DNA from: Candidatus Desulfovibrio trichonymphae
Lineage (GTDB): Bacteria > Desulfobacterota > Desulfovibrionia > Desulfovibrionales > Desulfovibrionaceae
Direction of reading: 5' to 3'
Assembly: GCF_002355955.1 (NCBI RefSeq)
Contig: NZ_AP017368.1
Span: 434,001 to 498,000 of the forward strand
DNA: 64,000 bases
Shown: positions 18,036 to 28,012 of the stretch, one piece after another
How the letters are laid out: every line of letters starts with the position of its first letter
How positions within the stretch are numbered: position 1 is the stretch's first letter
Position numbers and translations under genes: made by a program
The notes under the pieces: generated by a model
Told to the model about the DNA's origin: nothing
What the model saw: the letters and a program-made list of their open reading frames with translations, nothing else
Database searches by the model: none

Positions 18036-19112
18036 CTAAGCGTGTCCGCAAACAGTCTCTTCCAGAACAGCGGCTACCTGTGCCGCTGCGTCAGGCCGGG
18101 CTGCACGCAACGCCGCTTCGGACATTTTTGCCCGATCTTCAGGATTGTCAAACAGTCCGACCAGCAGTTCTCCCACATAGGGGGCCCGCAACTCCGCCTC
18201 GGGAACAAGCGCCGCCGCGCCGGCCTTTGCCAGAATACGGGCATTGTGCGTCTGATGATCATGAATCGCGTGCGGAAGCGGCACAAACACGGCTGGCAGA
18301 CCGACGGCGCTTATCTCTGCGGCAGTGCCCGCACCGGCGCGGCACAGCGCCACATCCGCCCACCTGTATGCTTCTGCCATATCATCAATAAACGCCGTCA
18401 CGCAATCAGGTGCATACCCGGCCGCTGCATATGCCGCCCGCGTCACGGCTTCATCGCGAGATCCGCTTTGATGTCGTATCTCCACTTCAGCCGCACCGAG
18501 AACAGGCAAAATTGCCGGCAAAAACGTGTTCAGCGCCCTCGCGCCCTGAGAGCCGCCCAAAACAAGCAGCCGACGCGTTGTCCATGCGCGCTGCAGCAAA
18601 CCCGCCCGGCTCACGGCTGACCGAACGGGATTGCCGGTCAGAACGCATTTCCGTTGCGGAAAGCCTTGCGTGTCCGGCCAGGAGAGGCACACACGCCGGA
18701 CAAATCTGGCAAGAAAACGATTGCCGGTGCCCGCAACGGCATTCTGTTCATGCAGAACAGTCGGGACGCCCAGCAAAGAAGCTGCCAGCATGGGAGCAAA
18801 GGCCGCATACCCGCCAAAGCCTATTGCAGCCCGCGGCCTGAAGCGACGCACGATTGAAAGGGAACTGAACAAAGCATACGTCATCAATCCGCCGGCCGCA
18901 AAACAGCGCAGACCGCGTCCCAGCAATCCCCGAACCGACAGTCCCTCAAAGGGAATGCCGCTCTGTCCGGCCATCCTTTTTTCCGGTCCGTAATGTGAGC
19001 CGACAAACAGCAGCTGAATATCGGGCCGTGTCATCCTCAATTCGTCCGCTACGGCGAGAGCCGGGAAAATATGCCCGCCGGTGCCGCCGGTAGTCAGGAG
19101 GATTTTTTCCAC
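18036..19112 (-). CDS. murG: MurG N-acetylglucosaminyltransferase (lipid II synthase)
   Basis: MurG transfers GlcNAc from UDP-GlcNAc onto lipid I at the inner face of the membrane. The 358-residue GT-B protein has the N-terminal glycine loop [17 protein letters not shown], the second loop [15 protein letters not shown], the C-domain loop [14 protein letters not shown], and the UDP-GlcNAc-binding segment [25 protein letters not shown]. Its start overlaps the end of ftsW by 19 bases. Confidence 0.96.
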   Translation of the reverse strand: MEKILLTTGGTGGHIFPALAVADELRMTRPDIQLLFVGSHYGPEKRMAGQSGIPFEGLSVRGLLGRGLRCFAAGGLMTYALFSSLSIVRRFRPRAAIGFGGYAAFAPMLAASLLGVPTVLHEQNAVAGTGNRFLARFVRRVCLSWPDTQGFPQRKCVLTGNPVRSAVSRAGLLQRAWTTRRLLVLGGSQGARALNTFLPAILPVLGAAEVEIRHQSGSRDEAVTRAAYAAAGYAPDCVTAFIDDMAEAYRWADVALCRAGAGTAAEISAVGLPAVFVPLPHAIHDHQTHNARILAKAGAAALVPEAELRAPYVGELLVGLFDNPEDRAKMSEAALRAARPDAAAQVAAVLEETVCGHA

Positions 19113-20272
19113 TGCCCGCTTGTCCTTGAATAATTCATAAGCAGGCCGATACTAATCATCGTGGCCGTCAGATTGCTGCCGCCGTAGCTTATCAGCGGCA
19201 TGGGTACGCCCTTGGGGGGCGCCATGCCCATCACAACAGCCAGATTCACCACAGTGCCGATTGCCAGGATGGCGGTCAGTCCGAAGGCCGTGAAACGGTC
19301 GCGCAGATCGCTCTGCCCCATGACAATATGATAGCAGCGCCAAAACAGAAGGCCAAAAAGCAGCATAACCATGCTCACGCCCACAAAACCCATTTCCTCA
19401 GCCAGCACTGCCATGATGAAATCTGTATGCGTTTCAGGCAAAAAAAACATTTTTTGTCTGCTCGCGCCGACACCGACCCCAAAAAAACTGCCGGAGCCGA
19501 TGGCCAGCAGTGACTGCGCCAATTGATATCCGGTGTCGTGAAAATCCTTAAAGGGATCCATAAAGGCAAGCAGCCGGCGCAGCCGGTATGGGGAAGCGAT
19601 GGACAAAGCCAGAGTGCCTGCGCACGCCAGCGCAACAGAAAAGAACAAATAAATGAAACGGGTGCCGCTGGCGACGCACATAAAAAACAGAATGCCGGCC
19701 AAAATCACAGCGCTGCCGAAGTCCGGCTGCAGCAAGAATAAAAAACAAAATAACCCTGTCACGGCAAACGGCGGGATGACGCCACGGCTGAATGTTTTGA
19801 TGATATCCTGTTTGGCGCTCATAAAATAAGCCAGATACAGAACCAGGGATATTTTCACAAATTCCATGGGCTGTATGGAAACAGAGCCCAACGGGATCCA
19901 GCGCTTTGCGCCGTTGATGTCCCGAACAAAGGGGGAAAGCGTGACCAGCACCAGTAACAGCGATAGAAAAATTGCCGGATACTGCATCCGGTAAAGCCAT
20001 TCACGCGGCATCAGCGCCGCTCCCCACAAGGCAACCCCGCCGACGGCCGCAAAAACAAGCTGCCGTTTGAAAAAATAATATTTGTCGCCGCTGTTCTGCT
20101 CCGCTGTGATGCCGCTCGCTGAAAGCACCATCACAAGGCCGACGGCAAGAATGACCAAGGTAATGGTGAAAAGCCACCAGTCAAAATGGGCCTGAGGCAT
20201 CTTTTGAACCGCCCGCGCAAAGGCACTCGCGCTGTTGGCCGCATTCCGCTTGTCGGTGGGAAATTGCTTCAT
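19094..20272 (-). CDS. ftsW: Lipid II polymerase FtsW (SEDS family)
   Basis: FtsW is the septal peptidoglycan glycosyltransferase that works with FtsI. The 392 residues contain about ten membrane segments and SEDS signatures: GAKRWIPLGSVSIQPMEFVKISL, LQPDFGSAVIL, the extracytoplasmic ETHTDFIMAVLAEEMGFVG, and the C-terminal VMGMAPPKGVPMPLISYGGSN. The start overlaps the murD stop as ATGA. The position inside the dcw cluster separates it from RodA. Confidence 0.95.
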   Translation of the reverse strand: MKQFPTDKRNAANSASAFARAVQKMPQAHFDWWLFTITLVILAVGLVMVLSASGITAEQNSGDKYYFFKRQLVFAAVGGVALWGAALMPREWLYRMQYPAIFLSLLLVLVTLSPFVRDINGAKRWIPLGSVSIQPMEFVKISLVLYLAYFMSAKQDIIKTFSRGVIPPFAVTGLFCFLFLLQPDFGSAVILAGILFFMCVASGTRFIYLFFSVALACAGTLALSIASPYRLRRLLAFMDPFKDFHDTGYQLAQSLLAIGSGSFFGVGVGASRQKMFFLPETHTDFIMAVLAEEMGFVGVSMVMLLFGLLFWRCYHIVMGQSDLRDRFTAFGLTAILAIGTVVNLAVVMGMAPPKGVPMPLISYGGSNLTATMISIGLLMNYSRTSGQWKKSS

Positions 20273-21579
20273 GACAACCCTTCCACAATACGTTTGAAAT
20301 CATCTCCACGAGCCATATAATTGGTGTAAAGATCAAAGCTGGATGTGGCCGGAGAAAGCAAAATCACATCACCTTCCCGCGCGCCGGAACTCGCGTGCAG
20401 CACAGCGGATTCAAGATTTTCATGCCAGCTTATCGGAACAATATCTTGCCAGGCCTGTTCAAACACCTCACGGCTCGCCCCAAAAATGGCCACATCAATG
20501 ACGTGACTCCGGACAATCTCGCGCAGTTCCTGCAGATGTCCGCCTTTGAACTTGCCACCGCACAAAAGACGCACAGGTTGATCAAAAGCCTGCATGGCCA
20601 CCCGCAAGGCCGCAACAGTGGTACTCTTGGAATCGTTCACGTACAAAACGCCATTATGTTTTCGAAGCACTTCCAGACGATGCGGCAAAGGCTTAAAACG
20701 GGCGACCGCCGCAGCGGCATCAGCCTCGCCGACTCCAAAAAAACGGCAGGCCTGCCAGGCCGCTTCCTGATTCACTCTGCTATGGCCGCCCAGAAGCCTG
20801 CTTTCAGAAAAACGACCGCTTTCCCGTATGTATACCTGACGTGCCTTGAGGTTGAATTCTCCGGCGAGTTTTTTCAGATCAACTCCCAAGACAGCCAGAT
20901 CCTCTTTATTCTGGCAACGAAACAGACGAAATTTCGTCTCAGTGTATTCACGCATATCCTTGTGATAATCCAGATGATTCTCTGCAATATTCAAAAGCAC
21001 GCCTACACGCGGGCAAAAGGTGGAACACGCCTGTAACTGAAAACTGGAAACCTCCAACACAAGCACATCCGCTTTGCGCCTGGAAAGCACATATTCTGAA
21101 AGTGGCGTCCCTATATTCCCCCCCAAAAACACGGAATAACCCTGTGCCTGAAGCATAGCGGCAGCCAGAGACGCCGTGGTTGTTTTCCCGCTTGTGCCTG
21201 TCACGGCAAGCACCGGTTCGTCAGCAAGGCACCGCCAGGCAAGTTCCATTTCCGCCAGCACTTCGGGCGCCGTTGATCGGCCCTTTCTGCCAAGATGTTC
21301 CGCAAGACGGGATATCGGCATGCCGGGGCTCGGCACAACAAAAGAGGCATGTTCAAAATGCTCTGGGTGGTGTTCGCCGACAATAATTTCCACATCCATG
21401 GCACGCAGCAATTCTCTCGTATCTCCGGACACGGCGGCGGCGTTTCGCTCAAGAAGGCGCACGCGCGCGCCTTTCTGAATCAGAAGGCGCACTGCGGCAA
21501 GTCCGGAACGCCCGGCTCCGACAACCACAGCCGGATCTCCGGCATGGACGCGTTGCCCCCGAATTTTTTCAAGCGCCAT
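20269..21579 (-). CDS. murD: UDP-N-acetylmuramoylalanine-D-glutamate ligase MurD
   Basis: MurD adds D-glutamate to UDP-MurNAc-L-Ala. The protein (about 436 residues) shows the N-terminal UDP-binding VVVGAGRSGLAAVRLL, the ATP loop AVTGTSGKTTTASL, LNIAENHLDYHKDM, and the C-terminal VNDSKSTTVAALRVAM and LLSPATSSFDLYTNY. ATG 21579 is preferred over the TTG one codon earlier because GGGGAAG lies upstream at good spacing. It is 19 bases downstream of mraY. Confidence 0.96.
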   Translation of the reverse strand: MALEKIRGQRVHAGDPAVVVGAGRSGLAAVRLLIQKGARVRLLERNAAAVSGDTRELLRAMDVEIIVGEHHPEHFEHASFVVPSPGMPISRLAEHLGRKGRSTAPEVLAEMELAWRCLADEPVLAVTGTSGKTTTASLAAAMLQAQGYSVFLGGNIGTPLSEYVLSRRKADVLVLEVSSFQLQACSTFCPRVGVLLNIAENHLDYHKDMREYTETKFRLFRCQNKEDLAVLGVDLKKLAGEFNLKARQVYIRESGRFSESRLLGGHSRVNQEAAWQACRFFGVGEADAAAAVARFKPLPHRLEVLRKHNGVLYVNDSKSTTVAALRVAMQAFDQPVRLLCGGKFKGGHLQELREIVRSHVIDVAIFGASREVFEQAWQDIVPISWHENLESAVLHASSGAREGDVILLSPATSSFDLYTNYMARGDDFKRIVEGLS

Positions 21580-21598
21580 CAATCTTCCCCCGGTGCGT

Positions 21599-22675
21599 TT
21601 AACGCAGTTTCAGCACGGAAAGAGCGATCAGCCCAAACAGAATGGACGTTATCCAGAAACGAATGATAATTTTTGATTCCGGTATGCCCTTGAGTTCAAA
21701 ATGATGGTGTAACGGCGCCATGCGGAAAATACGTTTGCCGCCTGTCCAGCGGAAATAACCAACCTGCAGGATCACCGAAAGCGTTTCAATCACAAAAAGA
21801 CCGCCGACAACAGCCAGCACCAGTTCCTGCTTGCACAGCAAAGCCAGATACCCGAGCGTGCCGCCGATGCTGAGTGAACCCACATCGCCCATAAAAACCT
21901 GCGCCGGATAGGCGTTAAACCACAGAAAGCCCAGGCCTGCGCCTGTAAGAGCCGCGCAAAACACTGTCACTTCACCAATGCCGGGCATATACGGCACAAG
22001 CAGATAGACTGCAAAGCGCGCGTGACCGGTAACATATATAAAGATGGAAAAAACGATGACCGCGACAATCGACGGACCGATTGCCAAACCATCCAGACCA
22101 TCGGTAAGATTTACGGCATTGGAAGAAGCCAGCATCACAAAAATGCCGAAGGGCAGATAGAACCAGCCGATATCCGAGCTCCATTCTTTGAAAAAAGGTA
22201 TAGTCAGCCGACTGCTGTAGTCAGGATTTATATACAGCATATACATGCCGGCAAATGCCACCAGAATCTGGCCGGCAAGCTTGGCTCTGCCGGAAATGCC
22301 CCTGTTGTGCTGATGGTGTAGCTTGGAAAAATCATCCCAAAGACCGACAAGCCCGAAGCCTGTAAAAACAAAAAAAGTCTGCCAGACATAAGGACTGGTT
22401 AAATCCGTCCATAGTAAAATACTGAAAGAGAGACCGGCAACAATAAGAAGTCCGCCCATAGTGGGAGTGCCTGCTTTTGCCGCATGCGCCGTTACATCCT
22501 CATGGATGAATTGACCGCATTTCACACGTTGCAGCCACGCGATAAAACGCGGGCCGATGAGAACGGAAACAACAAGGGCTGTAATCAGAGCGGCCATGGA
22601 ACGGAAGGTGATGTACCTGAAGACGTTAAAAAAAGTCCATTCCGACGCAAGCGGCGCGAGAAAATTATAAAACAT
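21599..22675 (-). CDS. mraY: Phospho-N-acetylmuramoyl-pentapeptide transferase MraY
   Basis: MraY moves phospho-MurNAc-pentapeptide onto undecaprenyl phosphate to make lipid I. From ATG 22675 ([19 protein letters not shown]) the protein is 358 residues with ten membrane segments. Motifs are [11 protein letters not shown], the aspartate pair [35 protein letters not shown], and the cytoplasmic histidine loop [12 protein letters not shown]. The frame stays open 70 codons upstream inside murF, but that part has no MraY similarity. The start overlaps the murF end by 11 bases. Confidence 0.97.
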   Translation of the reverse strand: MFYNFLAPLASEWTFFNVFRYITFRSMAALITALVVSVLIGPRFIAWLQRVKCGQFIHEDVTAHAAKAGTPTMGGLLIVAGLSFSILLWTDLTSPYVWQTFFVFTGFGLVGLWDDFSKLHHQHNRGISGRAKLAGQILVAFAGMYMLYINPDYSSRLTIPFFKEWSSDIGWFYLPFGIFVMLASSNAVNLTDGLDGLAIGPSIVAVIVFSIFIYVTGHARFAVYLLVPYMPGIGEVTVFCAALTGAGLGFLWFNAYPAQVFMGDVGSLSIGGTLGYLALLCKQELVLAVVGGLFVIETLSVILQVGYFRWTGGKRIFRMAPLHHHFELKGIPESKIIIRFWITSILFGLIALSVLKLR

Positions 22676-24125
22676 GCTTGTGTTCCCAGGCCTGTGCCCC
22701 CATAGACGCCTTCCCGCCGGCGAGTTGCCCGCACAGGTCCGCGCACAGTTCTTCCAGTCTGTTGCCGCGTGACCCCTTAAAAAGAACAAGTCCGTCGTGA
22801 TCACGGGCAAGACGCTGTACACGCCGCAGCTCGGCAAAGACCGGCAGAAAATCTTCACGCTCCCTGACGACAAACCAGGGACCATTGTAACCGCCTTCCC
22901 TCAATCCCGCATGCACGCGTTCAGCGTAAGCACCTTTCCAAAGAACCGCGGCAGGGTTAAGCGCCGCCAGATAACGCCCCAGTTTCTCGTGTTCGTTTGC
23001 CGCTATATCTCCGAGTTCCAGCATTGCACCAAGAACTGGCACAAAATCCTTATGTTGGGCCAGTTCGGCGGCGGCGTCCAGCATACGCCGCATAGACAGA
23101 GGATTTGCGTTATAGGTGTCATCAATTATATCCCATCGCCCGAGACGTTTTATATAAAACCGCTGCGCAGGCAATTGCGCCCGCGCAAAACCCTCCGCTA
23201 TTTCCTCGGTGGACAGGCCGAGCAAATGCGCGGCTGCGGCTGCGGCAATGCTGTTTTCCGCGCCGAAATTTCCGCAAAACGGGGCAACGATATCGCACCA
23301 TACGCCGTCCAGACAAAGGCGATAACGCCCACGCGGAATACGGCCATCGCCGTCTGATGCGGGCTCCGGCCCATTGTAACAGGCCAGATATTCAGCGGGG
23401 TTGCCTTCCGCACTGAAAAATCGCAACAGGGCTCCTGTGGCGCCGGCTTCATGCACAAGATCGGGATAATCCGCGCTGACAAGCCCAAAGCCACCCGGTG
23501 CAATATACTGAAGCAATTGCGCCTTGTGTGAGGCAACGCCTTTTTTGGCAAGCCCTTCCGTATGCCCTGCGCCCGTGTTGAGAATCAGCCCCAGATCCGG
23601 ACGCAGCATAGAAGCAAGCTCCTCCATATCTCCTTCTCTGCTGATTCCCGCCTCCATAACCCAAAAATCTTCGTCCCCGTCCGCGGCCAGCATGGAGCAA
23701 GGCATGCCTATCTGATTATTGTGATTCATGGTGTTGCACGCTGTCTTTCCCCGCACTGCCAGCACTTGAGCCAAAATTTCTTTGAGCGTCGTCTTGCCTG
23801 CCGTGCCGGTAATACCCACTACCCTGGCTTTTGTGGCCTCACGCCAGCAAGCGGCAATTTGCCCTAGGGCCTTTACCGTGTCGGCAACATACAAGACAGG
23901 GACACGCGCGTCCGGAAGCGCGCGCGAGGCCAGAATAGCTCCCGCGCCCATATCTTCCGCACGGGCCGCAAAATTATGTCCGTCAACGCGACCTCCGGGC
24001 AGACAGACAAAAAGAGCCCCGGGGACAACCTCCCTACTGTCTGTGGCGACAGACGTCAACATCTTGTCGTCCGGCAGGAGCTTGAGCGACAGACGCCCGG
24101 CTATTTCATTATAATTTAACCGCAA
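22665..24125 (-). CDS. murF: UDP-MurNAc-tripeptide D-alanyl-D-alanine ligase MurF
   Basis: MurF attaches D-Ala-D-Ala to complete the pentapeptide precursor. The protein (486 residues) starts at a TTG (24125) with GGGAG eight bases upstream, overlapping the murE stop by 10 bases; no ATG is available nearby. Domain order is normal: an N-terminal Mur ligase domain with [19 protein letters not shown], the ATP loop [17 protein letters not shown], the central [16 protein letters not shown], and the C-terminal [15 protein letters not shown]. Confidence 0.95.
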   Translation of the reverse strand: MRLNYNEIAGRLSLKLLPDDKMLTSVATDSREVVPGALFVCLPGGRVDGHNFAARAEDMGAGAILASRALPDARVPVLYVADTVKALGQIAACWREATKARVVGITGTAGKTTLKEILAQVLAVRGKTACNTMNHNNQIGMPCSMLAADGDEDFWVMEAGISREGDMEELASMLRPDLGLILNTGAGHTEGLAKKGVASHKAQLLQYIAPGGFGLVSADYPDLVHEAGATGALLRFFSAEGNPAEYLACYNGPEPASDGDGRIPRGRYRLCLDGVWCDIVAPFCGNFGAENSIAAAAAAHLLGLSTEEIAEGFARAQLPAQRFYIKRLGRWDIIDDTYNANPLSMRRMLDAAAELAQHKDFVPVLGAMLELGDIAANEHEKLGRYLAALNPAAVLWKGAYAERVHAGLREGGYNGPWFVVREREDFLPVFAELRRVQRLARDHDGLVLFKGSRGNRLEELCADLCGQLAGGKASMGAQAWEHKHVL

Positions 24126-25567
24126 TTGAGCAACTCCCGCACCACTGCCTGATCACTGTAATGATGCCGGACGCCCTGAATGATCTGATAGTCCTCATGC
24201 CCCTTGCCGGCAATCAGTAAGGTTTCGCCTTTTTTCAGCATATCCAGTGCCTTGGCGGTAGCTGCTCTGCGGTCAATCTCAACATGAAGTTCACGCGCTT
24301 TTGCAAGTCCCGGCAATATATCCTGTATAATCGCTTCAGGATCTTCAAAACGCGGATTATCTGATGTCAGCACGGCAACGTCAGAGTAGTGGGCTACGGC
24401 CTCCCCCATGCGCGGACGTTTGCTCCTGTCACGGTTCCCGCCACAGCCGAAGACAGTTATGATGCGTAAAAAACCTGCCGCTCTCAACGCTTTCAGCACG
24501 TTGATCAGCGCGTCCGGCGTATGCGCGTAATCTACAAAGACATCCAAGCCCAAAGAATTTTCAATACGTTCAAGCCTCCCGCAAACGCCGTGAAAGTGTT
24601 CCAGAGCCTTCAAATGTTGCGGATTAAGGCCAAGTTCCAGTGCGAGCGCCTGCGCAGCCAAAAGGTTGGATGCGTTAAATGCGCCCACCAAAGGCGAAGT
24701 AAGCGTCCAATCCGTCTCCCCCATATGCATACGCAAATTGCAGCCCTGTGGCTCGGCGGCAAGCATCTCTCCCCAAAGATGACGACCGGACGCCCTTTTT
24801 TGCAGACAAAAAGAGAGAGCACGCGGGCACAATTTCAGCAAACGGCGCCCGAAAACGTCATCGGCGTTGACAGCCATCACCTTGTTGTGCTTCGGCATCT
24901 CCAGAAAAAGTTTTGCCTTGGTTGAAAAATAGCTTTCCATATCCTTGTGAAAATCAAGATGCTCCTGCGTCAGATTCGTAAAAATTGCGCCGCAAAAAGG
25001 CACGCCGCCGACACGCTGTTGTGCGAGGGCATGAGAAGACACTTCTATGACAGCCACATTCACCCCTGCCTTTGCCATGCGCGCGAGCAGAGAATGTACG
25101 GTTACGGGATCAGGCGTTGTCAACGGCGCCGGCTCGCTGTGCCCCGGCCAGCGGTACGACATTGTGCCCATAACGCCAACCTTGTCTCCGGCTTCAGTGA
25201 ACAAATGCTCCAGCAGACAAGCAACAGTGGTTTTGCCGTTGGTGCCGGTCACGCCCATGACTTTTATCTTCAAGCCTTCTGTGCCCCAACGGGCCGCAGC
25301 GAGCCGCCAAAGAGCCTCACGCGGGTCTTTGTGGCGAACAACACGACAGTTCGTGCCGGCGGCAAACGCATCTGCGTCCACACCGGGGCGACAAACAACG
25401 ATGCCTGCCCCCGCTTTCACCGCATCAGCAATATAACGCTTCCCGTCTTCAGCAACACCCGGCACAGCCACAAAAATATCGCCTGCACCGACAGCGCGCG
25501 AATCCGAACGCACATCAAGCGAGTCTGCGCGGCAGGCTTCCAGAAGGGATCTGAAATCCTCTTGCAT
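24116..25567 (-). CDS. murE: UDP-MurNAc-L-Ala-D-Glu meso-diaminopimelate ligase MurE
   Basis: MurE adds the third stem-peptide residue. ATG 25567 is chosen because GGAG lies eight bases upstream and the codon follows the ftsI stop by two bases. About 483 residues. Motifs are DSRAVGAGDIFVAVPG, the ATP loop GVTGTNGKTTVACLLEH, LTQEHLDFHKDMESY, and DYAHTPDALINVLKAL. The specificity motif DNPRFEDP (a DNPR core) fits meso-diaminopimelate rather than lysine, as expected for a Gram-negative organism. Confidence 0.96.
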   Translation of the reverse strand: MQEDFRSLLEACRADSLDVRSDSRAVGAGDIFVAVPGVAEDGKRYIADAVKAGAGIVVCRPGVDADAFAAGTNCRVVRHKDPREALWRLAAARWGTEGLKIKVMGVTGTNGKTTVACLLEHLFTEAGDKVGVMGTMSYRWPGHSEPAPLTTPDPVTVHSLLARMAKAGVNVAVIEVSSHALAQQRVGGVPFCGAIFTNLTQEHLDFHKDMESYFSTKAKLFLEMPKHNKVMAVNADDVFGRRLLKLCPRALSFCLQKRASGRHLWGEMLAAEPQGCNLRMHMGETDWTLTSPLVGAFNASNLLAAQALALELGLNPQHLKALEHFHGVCGRLERIENSLGLDVFVDYAHTPDALINVLKALRAAGFLRIITVFGCGGNRDRSKRPRMGEAVAHYSDVAVLTSDNPRFEDPEAIIQDILPGLAKARELHVEIDRRAATAKALDMLKKGETLLIAGKGHEDYQIIQGVRHHYSDQAVVRELLNCG

Positions 25568-25569
25568 GC

Positions 25570-27675
25570 CTAACTCTCCGAAAGCCATAGGATATAATCC
25601 GCTTTACCGGCATCTGCAGGCCAGGCCGTTCCAGGCTGGGGACTCTGACGCACGACCCTGGCTCCGGCGCCTTTGAGTTCAGGCATGATGCCCGCTCTTG
25701 CAAAAAGTTCGACAGCATTTCGGACTGATTTACCCATAACATCGGGCACACGATCCGCAACTTTTGCCAAATGCCCCGGCAATTGCATGTCCTGCTCCCG
25801 GTGAACTTCATTCACTTTTCCGACAAGACCGGGCATAACCTGTCCGGAGGGTTTGAATCCACGGCGGCGCTGTTCGTCCGGAGCGGCTCCGGTTTGTGAT
25901 TTATCTTGTACAACTGTGTTTGCCGCGGAAAGAATGCCTGTATAAGCCAGTACACGACTTGCGATTTCACGAAAAATCGGCGCGGCGAGAACACCCCCGA
26001 ACTGTCCGTGCCCAGGCTCATCCACCATGACAAAAATCAGATATCGCGGATTGTCGGCGGGGAGAAAACCTACAAATGAAGCCAGACGTTTGTTCCCATA
26101 TGCACCGGCCCTGTGGTCAGCCTTCTGGGCTGTGCCTGTCTTGCCGGCCATCGCAACGCCGTCAATGCGCGCGCGTTTGCCGGTGCCGTCATTTTCCTGA
26201 ACAACATCACGCATCATCTGCATCACCTCACGCGAGGTCTTGTCAGAAAATATACGCTTGTGCGGTTCTTCCAGATTTTTTTCATCCGTTATCAGACGCA
26301 AGGGCTTGTAAACCCCCCTGTTCAAAAGCGTCAGATATGCCTGCGCCATTTGCAAACCCGTCACGGAAATACTTTGTCCAAAAGAAGTGGACATGACGTC
26401 AACTTCACTCCAGTCACGGGGAATGTGCAATATGCCGCGACTTTCAGACACAGGAACTCTGGTGCGTTCGCCGAATCCCAGCGAATGAAGATATCTGTAA
26501 AAAGTGGGAACGCCGAGCGTGTTTCCGATCTTCGCCATGCCGATATTGGAGGAATAGCGCAATACTTTTGCGGCGGGCAGCACTCCATGATTTGACGTGT
26601 CGTGTATAGTAAAGTTTTTGGCTTCCCATTTGCCGTTTTCGCAGTCAATGAGAGAGCCGGGCGTGATTTTATGTTCCTGGAGCGCGGCAGCCATGACAAA
26701 AGGCTTGAAGGTCGAACCTGGCTCAAGCGCATCTGCCGCAAGACGGTTGCGATAGATCAGTGGCCTGAACTCTTTGTAGGAATTGGGATTAAAAAATGGA
26801 AATTGCGCCCACGCCAGAATATCTCCTGTAGTCACATCCACAACCAAGGCACCGCTCCAACGGGCGTCATATTCTTGAGCGGCGCGCGCCACAGCTTGTT
26901 CAGCAAAAAATTGCATCTGGACGTCAAGAGTTAACGTCAAATCCTGCCCGTGCGGTTCAGCCTGCCCTGCCTCGTGCAGATAAAAACGACGGCCCATAGC
27001 ATCGCGCTGCACAATCTGACGCGTTGGGATACAGCCGAGACGGGCTTCCATGGAACGTTCTATGCCCTCAAGCCCTTTGTCATCCAGTCCCACAAATCCC
27101 AAAAGTTGTCCCGCCAGATGTTTAAAAGGATAGAACCTGTCGTATTCTCTGGAAAAGCCGATTCCCGTCAAACCTGCCTTGCGCACTGCTTCGGCGGTAT
27201 AATCGTCCACCTTGCGCTTAAGCCAGACAAAGTGCCGTTTTGTTTTTGACAGATCATCGTAGAGTTTCTGCGGATCCATGCCAAGAACAGGTCCCAGCGT
27301 ATTGGCCGTCACACGGAAATCTTCTATTTCCTTGGGTTTCGCGTAAACGGACCTGGCCTCAACGCTGCGGGCCAGCACAAGACCATTGCGATCATAGATC
27401 GCGCCGCGCCTGCCCGAGACAAGTTCAGAAAGCATATGCTGACGGTGCGCGCGTTCAGAGAGACGCGGGCCGTTAATCATCTGCAAATACCATGCCCGGC
27501 CCCATATCGCAGCCCAAAGCATGCAAAACATGACAGCAATCGCAGTGATGCGCAACCGCCCCCAGTCAAGATTTTCACGCAATGCGCGAACCAATCTACA
27601 CCTGCCCGGCGCAGGCTTGCTTCTGTTTCTAACGGCATTTACACGACTGTGTTTGCGCGAAGTAAACTTAAGCAT
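25570..27675 (-). CDS. ftsI: Septal peptidoglycan transpeptidase FtsI (PBP3) with C-terminal PASTA domain
   Basis: FtsI crosslinks peptidoglycan at the septum in partnership with FtsW. The 701-residue protein has a basic cytoplasmic head, one membrane segment (ITAIAVMFCMLWAAIWGRAW), a pedestal domain (about 60-250) and the transpeptidase domain. The active-site serine is in EPGSTFKPFVMA, the SxN motif is YSSNIGMAKIG, and the KTGT box is AGKTGTAQKAD. A single PASTA domain ends the protein (VPDVMGKSVRNAVELFARAG). The ATG has AGGAG six bases upstream. Confidence 0.96.
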   Translation of the reverse strand: MLKFTSRKHSRVNAVRNRSKPAPGRCRLVRALRENLDWGRLRITAIAVMFCMLWAAIWGRAWYLQMINGPRLSERAHRQHMLSELVSGRRGAIYDRNGLVLARSVEARSVYAKPKEIEDFRVTANTLGPVLGMDPQKLYDDLSKTKRHFVWLKRKVDDYTAEAVRKAGLTGIGFSREYDRFYPFKHLAGQLLGFVGLDDKGLEGIERSMEARLGCIPTRQIVQRDAMGRRFYLHEAGQAEPHGQDLTLTLDVQMQFFAEQAVARAAQEYDARWSGALVVDVTTGDILAWAQFPFFNPNSYKEFRPLIYRNRLAADALEPGSTFKPFVMAAALQEHKITPGSLIDCENGKWEAKNFTIHDTSNHGVLPAAKVLRYSSNIGMAKIGNTLGVPTFYRYLHSLGFGERTRVPVSESRGILHIPRDWSEVDVMSTSFGQSISVTGLQMAQAYLTLLNRGVYKPLRLITDEKNLEEPHKRIFSDKTSREVMQMMRDVVQENDGTGKRARIDGVAMAGKTGTAQKADHRAGAYGNKRLASFVGFLPADNPRYLIFVMVDEPGHGQFGGVLAAPIFREIASRVLAYTGILSAANTVVQDKSQTGAAPDEQRRRGFKPSGQVMPGLVGKVNEVHREQDMQLPGHLAKVADRVPDVMGKSVRNAVELFARAGIMPELKGAGARVVRQSPQPGTAWPADAGKADYILWLSES

Positions 27676-27709
27676 GTCATCTCCTGATAGCTTCGGGCAT
27701 GGGCACCAT

Positions 27710-28012
27710 TTAACGAATTTCTATCCGCCTGACCTGACCTGACCTTGGTTCGCGCATTCCGAATTTCTCGGCTTTACGGCGCAGCTCATAGGGCGAGAGT
27801 AGGCGTCCGCGTTCAACTTCCAGTTTCGCGTGCAGGTCACGGCGTTCACGAAATTCATTTTGTAAAATATTAATGAAATATGTGGTGTCCATGCGCTCAA
27901 TATTGCTCCAGACAAGGGTCAAGCCCATCACTATACCGGCCAGAAGTTCCAGCGCCAGTGCTAAAATCCAGCCTTTGCCGCTCTGCTGGTGATACGCTGT
28001 GGTTTTTTTTAT
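27710..28012 (-). CDS. ftsL: Cell division protein FtsL, probable non-standard start codon
   Basis: The gene lies between rsmH and ftsI, where ftsL belongs, and encodes the expected small bitopic coiled-coil protein. The body reads GWILALALELLAGIVMGLTL (membrane segment), then SNIERMDTTYF and a charged heptad-like region to RRIEIR. The first ATG or GTG in frame (27931) would cut the membrane segment in half. The frame runs back without a stop to an ATA codon at 28012-28010 followed by Lys-Lys-Thr-Thr, and ATA overlaps the rsmH stop (ATAA). A GGAAG lies ten bases upstream. I infer a start at ATA or a mutated ATG, giving 100 residues. FtsL forms the FtsQLB complex. Confidence 0.75.
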   Translation of the reverse strand: MKKTTAYHQQSGKGWILALALELLAGIVMGLTLVWSNIERMDTTYFINILQNEFRERRDLHAKLEVERGRLLSPYELRRKAEKFGMREPRSGQVRRIEIR

